Assembly (NCBI RefSeq): GCF_902141845.1
Contig: NZ_CABFPH010000052.1
Span: 1-38,267, forward strand
Source: Methylobacterium symbioticum
GTDB lineage: Bacteria; Pseudomonadota; Alphaproteobacteria; Rhizobiales; Beijerinckiaceae
Direction of reading: 5' to 3'
Length of the DNA stretch: 38,267 bases
Both the position numbers and the translations under genes were made by a program. Under the pieces are notes generated by a model that was given only the letters and a program-made list of their open reading frames with translations, made no database searches and was not told the DNA's origin. Shown piece after piece: positions 14,954-25,159 of the stretch (position 1 is the stretch's first letter; every line of letters starts with the position of its first letter).

Positions 14954-16393
14954 TCACGTATGGATCACACGCCCATACGCGTCCAACACGCTCTCGTGCA
15001 TCATCTCCGAGAGGGTCGGGTGCGGGAAGACCGTGTGCATCAGCTCTTCCTCGGTGCTCTCCAGCGTCATCGCCACGACATAGCCCTGGATCAGCTCGGT
15101 CACCTCGGCGCCGATCATGTGGGCGCCGAGCAGCTGGCCGGTCTTGGCGTCGAACACCGTCTTGATCAGGCCGTCCGGCTCGCCGAGCGCGATGGCCTTG
15201 CCGTTGCCCGCGAAGGGGAAGCGGCCGACCTTGACCTGGAAGCCCTGCTCCTTGGCCTTGGCCTCGGTGAGGCCGACGCTGGCGATCTGCGGGTGGCAAT
15301 AGGTGCAGCCCGGGATCTTGCCCTTGTCCATCGGGTGGGTGTGCAGGCCCTTGATGGTCTCGATGCAGATCACGCCCTCGTGCTCCGCCTTGTGGGCGAG
15401 CATCGGCGGGCCGGCCACGTCGCCGATGGCGTAGAGGCCGGGCACGTTGGTGCGGCCGAGCCCGTCCGTGACGACGATGCCGCGGTCGGTCTTCACGCCG
15501 AGCTTCTCGAGGCCGAGATTCTCGATGTTGCCGACGACGCCGACCGCCGAGATCAGCTTCTCGGCGGTGATCTGCTGGCTCTTGCCGTCCGAGCCCTCCA
15601 CCGTCGCGGTGACGGAGGCGGCGCCCTTCTCGACCTTGGTCACCTTGGCGCCGGTGAGGATCTTGATGCCCTGTTTCTCGAAGCGCTTGCGGGCGAGCCC
15701 CGCGATCTCGGCATCCTCGACGGGCAGGATCTGCGGCAGCAACTCCACCACCGTCACCTCGGCGCCCATGGTGCGGTAGAACGAGGCGAACTCGATGCCG
15801 ATGGCGCCCGAGCCCATCACGAGCAGGCTTTTCGGCATCGCCTCCGGCACCATGGCCTCGTAATAGGTCCAGATCTGCTTCTTATCGGGCTCGATGCCGG
15901 GGATCGCGCGGGGCCGCGCGCCGGTCGCCACGATGATGTGCTTGGCCTGGTAGGTGCCCGCGCCCTTGGCGCCCTTCGGCGCCTCGGCGCGCTTGGTCTC
16001 CTTGACCGTGACCGTGCCGGGCGCGTTGCCCTTGGCGGCGGCCTCGACCGTGGCCTCGCCCCAGATCACGTCGACCTTGTTCTTCTTGAGCAGCATGCCG
16101 ACGCCGCCGTTGAGCCGGCCCGAGACGCCGCGCGAGCGCTTCACGATGGCCGCGGCATCGAACGAGACCTCCTTGGCGGAGAGCCCGTAATCGGCGGCGT
16201 GCTGCATGTAGTGGTAGATCTCGGCCGAGCGCAGCAGCGCCTTGGTCGGGATGCAGCCCCAGTTCAGGCAGATGCCGCCGAGATGCTCGCGGTCCACCAC
16301 CGCGGTCTTGAAGCCGAGCTGCGCCGCGCGGATCGCGGTGACGTAGCCGCCGGGGCCGGCGCCGATGATGAGGACGTCGTAGGATTCGGACAT
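14954..16393 (-). CDS. lpdA: Dihydrolipoyl dehydrogenase (E3)
   Basis: E3 re-oxidises the dihydrolipoyl groups of the pyruvate dehydrogenase complex, passing electrons through FAD to NAD+. The 479-residue protein shows the FAD Rossmann loop VLIIGAGPGGYVTAIRAAQL at about 8-27, the redox-active disulfide LGGICLNWGCIPTKALL (Cys42 and Cys47), the NAD-binding LVMGSGAIGIEFASFY, a second FAD contact YAIGDVAGPPMLAHKA, and the C-terminal HPTLSEMMHE that supplies the His-Glu pair. ATG 16393 is preferred to the GTG one codon before it; a CGGAG site lies upstream. It follows pdhC after 13 bases, the last gene of the operon, and is followed by a strong hairpin terminator. Confidence 0.97.
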   Translation of the reverse strand: MSESYDVLIIGAGPGGYVTAIRAAQLGFKTAVVDREHLGGICLNWGCIPTKALLRSAEIYHYMQHAADYGLSAKEVSFDAAAIVKRSRGVSGRLNGGVGMLLKKNKVDVIWGEATVEAAAKGNAPGTVTVKETKRAEAPKGAKGAGTYQAKHIIVATGARPRAIPGIEPDKKQIWTYYEAMVPEAMPKSLLVMGSGAIGIEFASFYRTMGAEVTVVELLPQILPVEDAEIAGLARKRFEKQGIKILTGAKVTKVEKGAASVTATVEGSDGKSQQITAEKLISAVGVVGNIENLGLEKLGVKTDRGIVVTDGLGRTNVPGLYAIGDVAGPPMLAHKAEHEGVICIETIKGLHTHPMDKGKIPGCTYCHPQIASVGLTEAKAKEQGFQVKVGRFPFAGNGKAIALGEPDGLIKTVFDAKTGQLLGAHMIGAEVTELIQGYVVAMTLESTEEELMHTVFPHPTLSEMMHESVLDAYGRVIHT

Positions 16394-16406
16394 CACGCGC
16401 TCCGGC

Positions 16407-17804
16407 TCAGACCAGCATGCCCATCGGGTTCTCGATCAGGCCCTTGAAGGCCGCGATCAGCTCGGCGCCGAGCGCGCCGTCGAGCACCCGGTGGTCGCAG
16501 GACAGCGTGCAGGTCATCACCTGGACGACGGCGGGCTGGCCGTCCTTCACCACGACCCGCTTCTCGCCGGCGCCCACCGCCAGGATGCTCGATTGCGGCG
16601 GGTTGATCACCGCGGTGAACTGCTTGATCCCGAACATGCCGAGATTCGACACCGAGGTGACGCCGCCCTGATACTCCTCGGGCTTCAGCTTCTTGGCCCG
16701 GGCGCGGACGGCGAAGTCCTTCATCTCGTTGGAGATGGTCGAGAGCGTCTTCTCGTCGGCCCGGCGGATCACCGGGGTGAACAGGCCGCCGTCGATGGCG
16801 ACCGCGACGCCGACCTCGGCATGGGTGAAGCGCAGGATGCGGTCCTCGGCCCAGACGGCGTTGGCCGCCGGCACCCGGGTCAGCGCGAGGCCCATCGCCT
16901 TGATGACGAAGTCGTTGACCGAGAGCTTGAACAGCGGCTTGCCGTCCTTGTCCTTGCCCGCCGACGCGTTGAGCGTCTCGCGCAGCGTCATCAGCGCGTC
17001 GAGCTCGCAATCGACGGTGAGGTAGAAGTGCGGAGCCACCTGCATCGCCTCGGTGAGGCGCTTGGCGATGGTCTTGCGCATGCCGTCGAGGGGCACCTCC
17101 GCGTAGGCGTCCTTGGCGAAGAAGCCCTTGACCTGATCGAACGAGAGCCCGGCCGGCGCGGGCGAAGCGGGTTTCGGGGCGGGCGCCGCCTTCGGCGCCT
17201 CGGCGGCGGGCGTCCCGGCCTCGGCGGGGGCCGGGGCCTTGGTGGCGCCGGAGGCCTTGGCCGCCTGCACGTCGCGGGCGATGATGCGACCGTGCGGGCC
17301 GGAGCCCGCCACGGCGGCGAGGTCGACCCCCTCCTGCTTGGCGATGCGGCGGGCGAGCGGCGAGGCGAAGACGCGGCCACCCTCCCCCGCGGCGGCCGGC
17401 TTGCTCGCGTCCGGCTTGGCCGCGTCCGGCGCCTCGTTCACCCGCTCGTAGGCCATGTGGCCGCCGCCGGGCGTGGTGTTCTGCGCCGCCGGGGCCTCGG
17501 CGGGCTTCGGGGCCTCCGCCGCCTTCGGCGCGCCGCCGGAGGACGCCGTCGAGACGTCCTCGCCCTCGGCGGCGATGATCGCGATCAGGTCGTTGACCGG
17601 CACGTCCGCCGTACCCTCCGGCACCACGATCTTGGCGAGCACGCCCTCGTCGATGGCCTCGACCTCCATGGTCGCCTTGTCGGTCTCGATCTCGGCGAGC
17701 ACGTCGCCGGACTTGACCGCGTCGCCCTCCTTCTTGAGCCACTTGGCGAGGTTGCCCTTCTCCATGGTCGGGGAGAGCGCGGGCATCAGCACGTTGATGG
17801 GCAT
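16407..17804 (-). CDS. pdhC: Pyruvate dehydrogenase E2, dihydrolipoamide acetyltransferase
   Basis: E2 forms the core of the complex and transfers acetyl groups to CoA. The domains of the 465-residue protein are: one lipoyl domain at about 1-80 with the lipoylated Lys43 in EIETDKATMEVEA; an Ala/Pro linker; a peripheral subunit-binding domain (VFASPLARRIAKQEGVDLAA, then GSGPHGRIIARDV); a second Ala/Pro linker; and a catalytic domain ending CDHRVLDGALGAELIAAF with His438 and Asp442. Only one lipoyl domain is present, as is usual in alphaproteobacteria, with another on E1-beta. The DNA encoding the lipoyl core is almost identical to that in pdhB. It lies between the DUF5076 gene and lpdA. Confidence 0.97.
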   Translation of the reverse strand: MPINVLMPALSPTMEKGNLAKWLKKEGDAVKSGDVLAEIETDKATMEVEAIDEGVLAKIVVPEGTADVPVNDLIAIIAAEGEDVSTASSGGAPKAAEAPKPAEAPAAQNTTPGGGHMAYERVNEAPDAAKPDASKPAAAGEGGRVFASPLARRIAKQEGVDLAAVAGSGPHGRIIARDVQAAKASGATKAPAPAEAGTPAAEAPKAAPAPKPASPAPAGLSFDQVKGFFAKDAYAEVPLDGMRKTIAKRLTEAMQVAPHFYLTVDCELDALMTLRETLNASAGKDKDGKPLFKLSVNDFVIKAMGLALTRVPAANAVWAEDRILRFTHAEVGVAVAIDGGLFTPVIRRADEKTLSTISNEMKDFAVRARAKKLKPEEYQGGVTSVSNLGMFGIKQFTAVINPPQSSILAVGAGEKRVVVKDGQPAVVQVMTCTLSCDHRVLDGALGAELIAAFKGLIENPMGMLV

Positions 17805-17902
17805 GGCGTCAGGTCTCGGGCTCAGCCGGGGCGGCGGGATCGGCGAAGGGGAACGGGGCGTCGAGCGGGAACGGCCTCAGCCATGGGCGCGGCTCGCCAT
17901 CG

Positions 17903-18178
17903 CTAGTTGAGACCGTCGCGGTCGAGGCTCTCCGCCTCGAAGCCGGCCCGGATGCGCGCGAAGGCCTCGTCCTCCGACATCTCGGTCTCCAGCGCGTAGG
18001 CGCGGGCCGCCTGCCGGGCGAGGTCGATCAGGAGGCGCCCCCAGGTGGCGGGGTCGTCGAAGGAGCGGCGCAGCGCGACGCTCACCGCGCCGTCCACCAC
18101 GATGGCGCGCAGCACCTCGATGCCGCCGTTCTCGGCGACGTCGGGCGGGATGGAGAGTTCTTGGAAAGTCTCGCTCAC
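17903..18178 (-). CDS. DUF5076-like small protein within the pdh operon
   Basis: The 91-residue protein begins at GTG 18178 (VSETFQELSIPPDVAENGG) and continues IEVLRAIVVDGAVSVALRRS, then FDDPATWGRLLIDLARQAAR, ending in an acidic helix (EMSEDEAFARIRAGFEAE). A GAGAGGG site lies upstream of the GTG. The frame is open further upstream, but only antisense-like Arg/Ser sequence lies there and it would overlap pdhB. Small proteins of this type occur in the same place in pdh operons of related bacteria; the family assignment is from memory. The function is unknown; an accessory role in the complex is a guess from position. Confidence 0.72.
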   Translation of the reverse strand: MSETFQELSIPPDVAENGGIEVLRAIVVDGAVSVALRRSFDDPATWGRLLIDLARQAARAYALETEMSEDEAFARIRAGFEAESLDRDGLN

Positions 18179-18242
18179 GGCAGCAGCCCTCTCTGGATCC
18201 CCGGCGCGCCGAACACGCCGGGGCGATGAGCGGCGCGCGGGC

Positions 18243-19688
<1,446 letters not shown>

Positions 19689-19752
19689 GTCTTGCTCTGT
19701 GGTGGGGCTGCGGGGCGGCCTGGAAGGGATCGGCGGACGGGAGCGAGCCGGC

Positions 19753-20814
19753 TCAGGCGTTCGCTTCGAGCAGGATGTCGGTCCACAGCTCGGACGGATC
19801 CGGCTCGGGATCGTTCGTCGCGAATTCCGCGGAATCGTTGACGATCTCGCGCACCTTGGCGTCGGTCGCCTTGAGGTCGGCCTCGGGCACGCCGTGCAAT
19901 TCGAGCAGGCGCTTGCGCACCATCTCGATCGGATCGTGCTCGTCGCGCATCTTGGTCACCTCGTCCTTCGACCGGTACTTGGCCGGGTCGGACATCGAGT
20001 GGCCGCGATAGCGGTAGGTCTGCATCTCCAGGATGTAGGGGCCCTGGCCCGAGCGGGCATGCTCGATGGCGCGGGTGGCCGCCTCGCGCACCGTGCGCAC
20101 GTCCATGCCGTCGACCTGCTCGCCCGGGATGCCGAAGGAGAGGCCGCGCTTCGAGAAATCCGTCTGCGCCGAGGCGCGGGCCACCGAGGTGCCCATGGCG
20201 TAGCGGTTGTTCTCGATCACGTAGACCACCGGCAGCTTCCAGAGAGCCGCCATGTTGAAGCTCTCGTAGACCTGGCCCTGGTTGGCCGCGCCGTCACCCA
20301 TATAGGTCAGGCTGACCTTGCCGTTCTCGCGGTAATGATCGGCGAAGGCGAGGCCGGTGCCGAGGGAGACCTGGGCGCCGACGATGCCGTGGCCGCCGAA
20401 GAACTGCTTCTCGCGGCTGAACATGTGCATCGAGCCGCCCTTGCCGCGGGAATAGCCGCCGCGCCGTCCGGTCAGCTCGGCCATCACGCCCTTCGGATCC
20501 ATGCCGCAGGCGAGCATGTGGCCGTGATCGCGGTAGCCGGTGATGACCTGGTCGCCCTCGACCGAGGCCATCTGCATGCCGATCACCACGGCCTCCTGGC
20601 CGATATAGAGATGGCAGAAGCCGCCGATCAGGCCCATGCCGTAGAGCTGGCCCGCCTTCTCCTCGAAGCGGCGGATCAGCAGCATCTCGTGATAGGCGTG
20701 GAGGTCTTCCTCGCGCGTGAACTGAGGCGCGTTGGGCGCCGGCCGGTGGGCGGCCTCGGCTGGCGGGGTGGCGGCCTCAGCCTTCGACTGTCCCGCATTC
20801 TTGGCGGCGGCCAT
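19753..20814 (-). CDS. pdhA: Pyruvate dehydrogenase E1 subunit alpha
   Basis: E1-alpha binds thiamine diphosphate and starts pyruvate decarboxylation. The 353-residue protein begins with a low-complexity Ala/Pro tail of about 30 residues. It continues with YHEMLLIRRFEEKAGQLYGM, GFCHLYIGQEAV, YRDHGHML, and the thiamine-binding motif GDGAANQGQVYESFNMAALW at 173-192, ending in VIENNRYAMGTS. The loop YRYRGHSMSDPAKYRSKDEV corresponds to the phosphorylation loop of mitochondrial E1-alpha, though no dedicated kinase is seen here. GGGGAG precedes the ATG. It is first in the operon pdhA-pdhB-DUF5076-pdhC-lpdA. A dyad in the 130-base gap upstream may be its operator. Confidence 0.97.
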   Translation of the reverse strand: MAAAKNAGQSKAEAATPPAEAAHRPAPNAPQFTREEDLHAYHEMLLIRRFEEKAGQLYGMGLIGGFCHLYIGQEAVVIGMQMASVEGDQVITGYRDHGHMLACGMDPKGVMAELTGRRGGYSRGKGGSMHMFSREKQFFGGHGIVGAQVSLGTGLAFADHYRENGKVSLTYMGDGAANQGQVYESFNMAALWKLPVVYVIENNRYAMGTSVARASAQTDFSKRGLSFGIPGEQVDGMDVRTVREAATRAIEHARSGQGPYILEMQTYRYRGHSMSDPAKYRSKDEVTKMRDEHDPIEMVRKRLLELHGVPEADLKATDAKVREIVNDSAEFATNDPEPDPSELWTDILLEANA

Positions 20815-20888
20815 CGCGTGCTCCCCGGCATTTGTCCGTTGCGAGGATCGTGTAGGCCAGGAAACCGACGATGGCGAGGGCCGTTCCT

Positions 20889-20917
20889 CTGACAGGACGC
20901 CGCGATCTGTCAGGACG
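20889..20917. promoter_or_regulatory. Dyad and direct repeats upstream of pdhA, candidate operator
   Basis: CTGACAG (20889-20895) and CTGTCAG (20907-20913) form a perfect inverted repeat with an 11-base spacer. The same bases can be read as an 18-base-period direct repeat, CTGACAGGACG / CTGTCAGGACG, with one mismatch. It lies about 75-100 bases upstream of the pdhA start, in the gap after ftsB. A repressor or activator of the pdh operon could bind here. Confidence 0.45.
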
Positions 20918-20944
20918 TGGTGACCAGCGGGTCAGATAGACTGT

Positions 20945-21256
20945 TCAAGGGTTGATGATGACCACGTCGTTGGCATGCACGCGACCGAGAACGATGCGTG
21001 CGCGCTCTTCCAGAAGGTCGCGGTCGATCTGCTCGCTGCGCAGGAGCGCCACCCGGTGCTCCCAGGTCGCGCGTTCGGCCTTCGCCGCGGCGAGCTCCTG
21101 GGACAGCCCGTAGGCCTCGATCTTGAGGGCGCGCTTGGCCTCGAGGCCGCGATTCCCGTTCTCCGCCTGATAGACGAAGTAGCCGACCACGAGCGCCGAC
21201 ACGGTCCAAAGACCGAGCGGGAGCACGACCATTCTGACGCGGCGACGGACGACCAT
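20945..21256 (-). CDS. ftsB: FtsB/DivIC-type septum formation initiator
   Basis: FtsB is a bitopic division protein that links FtsQ and FtsL in the divisome. From ATG 21256 the protein is 103 residues: a short basic cytoplasmic start (MVVRRRVRM), one membrane segment at about 10-30 (VLPLGLWTVSALVVGYFVY), then a periplasmic coiled coil (LEAKRALKIEAYGLSQELAA, then KAERATWEHRVALL) and the family-like end DLLEERARIVLGRVHANDVV. An in-frame TTG at 21277 would add seven residues. Neither start has a good ribosome-binding site. The position between eno and pdhA is the usual one in alphaproteobacteria. Confidence 0.85.
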   Translation of the reverse strand: MVVRRRVRMVVLPLGLWTVSALVVGYFVYQAENGNRGLEAKRALKIEAYGLSQELAAAKAERATWEHRVALLRSEQIDRDLLEERARIVLGRVHANDVVIINP

Positions 21257-21278
21257 GCGCCGACCATCGCGGCGCAAG

Positions 21279-21295
21279 GTTAGGAAATGCCTAAC
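21279..21295. repeat. Inverted repeat at the ftsB leader
   Basis: GTTAGG-AAATG-CCTAAC is a perfect 17-base inverted repeat. It overlaps the stop codon of the DUF3574 gene (21291-21293) and ends 2 bases from the alternative TTG start of ftsB. It could affect translation of ftsB or serve as a binding site. Confidence 0.4.
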
Positions 21296-21700
21296 GGAAC
21301 GAGGCGCAGGCGGGGCTGAGCACGAGGCCGACGGCCTCCTGTGCGAAGGCGGCCTTGTAGGCGTCGCGGATCGCGTCGAGCGCGGCCCGCGTCTCCGGCC
21401 GATCCTCGGCGACGATGAGGACGAGGCGGGTGGGCTCGGCCCGCAGCCGCCCGCCGGCCGAGCGCCACTGGCCGTGACCGGCGATCACCGTGAGCCCGTT
21501 GGGGAAGAGCGGGGTGATCCGGGCGGCGAGGAAGCGGCGCCACGCGGCTTCGGGGATCGGCCGTCCGTCGCGGCGGGAGAGGCCGAACAGGAGCTGGGCC
21601 GAGAGGGCGGGGGCGCCCTCCCGGCAGGTCGGTGCGGTCTCCTGCGCGCCCGCCCCCGCCCGGAGGGCGAGCAGGAGCGCGCAGGCGGCGATCAGCCGGC

Positions 21701-21704
<4 letters not shown>
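21291..21704 (-). CDS. Secreted DUF3574-type protein, probable CTG start
   Basis: The last 137 codons of a frame that opens inside eno form a coherent protein. A signal peptide (LSRLIAACALLLALRAGAGA, cleavage near GAGAQ) is followed by ETAPTCREGAPALSAQLLFG, LSRRDGRPIPEAAWRRFLAA and RITPLFPNGLTVIAGHGQWR, then RLVLIVAEDRPETRAALDAI. The second half matches what I recall of DUF3574, a domain of unknown function. The upstream part of the frame is antisense-quality Arg-rich sequence. No ATG, GTG or TTG lies near the signal peptide; a CTG at 21702-21704 overlaps the eno stop as CTGA. I therefore place the start there. The protein is probably periplasmic. Confidence 0.65.
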
Positions 21705-22990
<1,286 letters not shown>

Positions 22991-23201
22991 GGACGTCCCC
23001 TCAACGATTCGTCGTGCGTGCCGCACGGGCGCCCTCGCCCGGTTCGCGGAACGGTCGCCGGGCTTATCGGTCAAGCTCGGTCCCGCTTCAAGCGGTCGCA
23101 GCCCGATGCCGGGCCGCCCGTGATGCGCGGGTTGTCGCCTGCGACGCTGCATTGAGCGCCGCGCGGATGCAAGCCCGGCGCCCGCGCGCTATAGCCCGCC
23201 C

Positions 23202-23651
23202 ATGACGAACGACGCTCTGCAACTCGGCCAGGCCACCCCCCTGCCCGCTTCGCCCGAGGAGGCCCGTCTCGACCGGGTCCCCAATCCCCATGCCGACACG
23301 GATTATTGCGCCCGCTTCACGGCGCCCGAATTCACCTCGCTCTGCCCGGTGACCGGGCAGCCGGATTTCGCGATCCTGGTGATCGACTACGTGCCGGACC
23401 GCTGGCTCGTCGAATCGAAGTCGCTGAAGCTCTATCTCGGCTCGTTCCGCAACCACGGCGCCTTCCACGAGGATTGCACCGTGGCCATCGGCAAGGCGCT
23501 CGCGGGCCTGCTGGAGCCGCGCTACCTGCGCATCGGCGGCTTCTGGTACCCGCGCGGCGGCATCCCGATCGACGTGTTCTGGCAGACCGGCGCGCCGCCG
23601 ACGAGTGTGTGGCTGCCCGATCCCGGCGTGCCACCCTACCGCGCGCGCTAG
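23202..23651 (+). CDS. queF: NADPH-dependent 7-cyano-7-deazaguanine reductase (preQ1 synthase)
   Basis: QueF reduces the nitrile preQ0 to preQ1 in queuosine biosynthesis. The 149-residue protein is the short, unimodular type. The catalytic cysteine is Cys48 in EFTSLCPVTGQPDFA, with the acid Asp55. The family signature ESKSLKLYLGSFRNHGAFHE covers residues 71-90 and supplies the NADPH-binding and substrate-binding residues. The end GGIPIDVFWQTGAPP is also typical. No other queuosine gene is present, so it stands alone between the divergent eno and the convergent Gly/Tyr-rich gene. No preQ1 riboswitch was recognised upstream. Confidence 0.96.
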   Translation: MTNDALQLGQATPLPASPEEARLDRVPNPHADTDYCARFTAPEFTSLCPVTGQPDFAILVIDYVPDRWLVESKSLKLYLGSFRNHGAFHEDCTVAIGKALAGLLEPRYLRIGGFWYPRGGIPIDVFWQTGAPPTSVWLPDPGVPPYRAR

Positions 23652-23698
23652 CGGCCGGCGCGAGCGTCCGACCGAAAGCTCCGACGCGCATACGAGAA

Positions 23699-23724
23699 GG
23701 GCGGCCGGCTCGCGCCGACCGCCC
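23699..23724 (-). terminator. Hairpin terminator between queF and the Gly/Tyr-rich gene
   Basis: GGGCGG-C-CGGC and GCCG-A-CCGCCC form a stem with one mismatch and a 4-base loop. On the minus strand it is followed by TTCTCGT. It lies between convergent genes, so it may serve both directions. Confidence 0.55.
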
Positions 23725-23746
23725 CCCGAAACCCGTCGTGGCGCCC

Positions 23747-24049
23747 TTAGTAGGGGCTGCCGTAATAGCCGTAGCCCGGGCCGCCGTAGCCGCCGCCATA
23801 GTAGCTGTCGCGGTAGTACGAGTCGCGGGCGGCGCCCGCAGCGATCGCGCCGGCGGCAAGGCCCGCGATGCCGAGGCCGACGGCGGCGCCGGTCCCGATG
23901 CCGCGGCGGCCGCGATAGCCGCCATAACCGTAGCCGGCATGCGGGGCGTAGCCGTGGCCGTAATAGCCGCGCGGGCGAGCGTCGGCCGAGGTCGCAGCGA
24001 AGGCGCCGAGCGACAAGGCGGCAACGGAGGCGATAGCGATCTTGCGCAT
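23747..24049 (-). CDS. Small secreted Gly/Tyr-rich protein
   Basis: The 100-residue protein has a signal peptide, MRKIAIASVAALSLGAFAAT, with likely cleavage near SADA. The mature protein is built of Gly/Tyr-rich segments (RGYYGHGYAPHAGYGYGGY, and the C-terminal YYGGGYGGPGYGYYGSPY) around a small Gly/Ala-rich hydrophobic segment (GTGAAVGLGIAGLAAGAIA) at about 51-70. That core resembles a glycine-zipper membrane segment. It is probably an envelope or surface protein; no function is known. AAGGA precedes the ATG. Confidence 0.75.
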   Translation of the reverse strand: MRKIAIASVAALSLGAFAATSADARPRGYYGHGYAPHAGYGYGGYRGRRGIGTGAAVGLGIAGLAAGAIAAGAARDSYYRDSYYGGGYGGPGYGYYGSPY

Positions 24050-24372
24050 GTGTTCCTTTCTCGATCTTGGATCGAAGTTGCATGGTCAACGCCAGCGTGA
24101 CGGAAGGGTTCCACCCAATCATCGCCCATCCCTGATCAGGTCAGGGTTGTTCTCGGTCAGTGCCGGCGGCACGCATGCTCCGATGAATGCGCGCTGAACG
24201 CGCTCGCCGACTTGTGATGATTGGCCGAGCGCCCGGCACGAGCGGGCTTTGCTCTGAGCGCCGCGCGGGACGGGGCGCGCCCCCGGCGCGATCCGGACCC
24301 GGCGCGACGTGGGCGCGTGAAATCCGGCTGCCGAGCGGCTACGCTGCGCGTCCCATCTGGAGCCGCCCGCGC
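24050..24372. other. Intergenic region without a recognised gene
   Basis: The 323 bases between the Gly/Tyr-rich gene and the methyltransferase contain the promoters of two divergent genes. CCCTG and CAGGG around 24130-24146 form a small inverted repeat with a CCTGATCAGG core. A frame continuous with the methyltransferase starts at 24187, but its composition is Arg/Ala-rich and it is not supported. Confidence 0.4.
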
Positions 24373-25041
24373 ATGGACAGCCTTTCCCTCATCCTCGACA
24401 CCTTCGCGCCGATCGCCGGCCGCAGGATCCTCGATATCGGCTGCGGACCCGGCATCCTCGCCAAGGCCCTCGCCGCCGAGGGGGCAGCGGTCACCGGCAT
24501 CGATCCGGGCGAGGCCGCGATCCGGGCGGCGCGGAGCCGGGTGCCGGCGGGCCGCTTCGAGCAAGCCTCCGCCGAGGCGCTGCCCTTCCCGGATGCGGGG
24601 TTCGACGGTGCGGTGATCCTCAACGCCCTGCACCACGTGCCGGACCCGCGCGCCGCCCTCGCCGAGGCCGCGCGGGTGGTCGGCCCGGACCGGCCGATCG
24701 TGGTGGTGGAGCCCCTCGCCGAGGGCAGCTTCTTCGCGGCGCTGAAGCCGATCGAGGACGAGACCGAGATCCGCGCCGCGGCGCAGGCCGCCATCGCCGC
24801 GGCCATCGCCAGCGGCGCCTTCGCCTGCCGCCGGGACGTGACCTTCGCGCGGCATGAGACCTTCGCGGACCTGCCCGCCTTCCTCGCCCGCGTCACCGCG
24901 GTGGATCCGGCGCGCCAGGCGGCGATCGAGGCCGATGCGGACGGCATCGCCGCCGCCTTCGAGGCCGCCGCGACCCGCACGCCCGCGGGCTACGGCCTCA
25001 CGCAGCCCCTGCGGGCGCACATCCTCGTGCCGGCGGCCTGA
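24373..25041 (+). CDS. Class I SAM-dependent methyltransferase
   Basis: The 222-residue protein is a UbiE/Methyltransf_11-like enzyme. Counted from ATG 24373, motif I is RRILDIGCGPGILAKALA at about 17-34, the acidic SAM ribose contact is in VTGIDPGEAAI, motif II lies around FPDAGFDGAVILNALHHVPD, and motif III is IVVVEPLAEGSFF. The C-terminal half is helical and variable, so the substrate cannot be inferred. A frame of 62 more codons upstream is open but shows no similarity. The gene is convergent with kdsA, separated by a four-hairpin array. Confidence 0.87.
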   Translation: MDSLSLILDTFAPIAGRRILDIGCGPGILAKALAAEGAAVTGIDPGEAAIRAARSRVPAGRFEQASAEALPFPDAGFDGAVILNALHHVPDPRAALAEAARVVGPDRPIVVVEPLAEGSFFAALKPIEDETEIRAAAQAAIAAAIASGAFACRRDVTFARHETFADLPAFLARVTAVDPARQAAIEADADGIAAAFEAAATRTPAGYGLTQPLRAHILVPAA

Positions 25042-25054
25042 CAAGGTGGGCGTC

Positions 25055-25148
25055 GAGAGGGGTCACCCCTCTCGCGGCTCCAGGACGGAGCCCTGGGAGA
25101 ACCTCGGGGCTCTGCCCCGAGACCCCGCCAAAGGGATGATCCCTTTGG
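25055..25148. repeat. Array of four consecutive hairpins between convergent genes
   Basis: There are four inverted repeats in 94 bases: GAGAGGGGT/ACCCCTCTC (25055-25073), GGCTCC/GGAGCC (25076-25092), CTCGGGGC/GCCCCGAG (25103-25121) and CCAAAGGGAT/ATCCCTTTGG (25128-25148). They lie between the stops of the methyltransferase (25041) and kdsA (25160). They probably act as a bidirectional terminator or mRNA-stabilising element, and may belong to a dispersed repeat family. Confidence 0.7.
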
Positions 25149-25159
25149 AAACCCGATGA

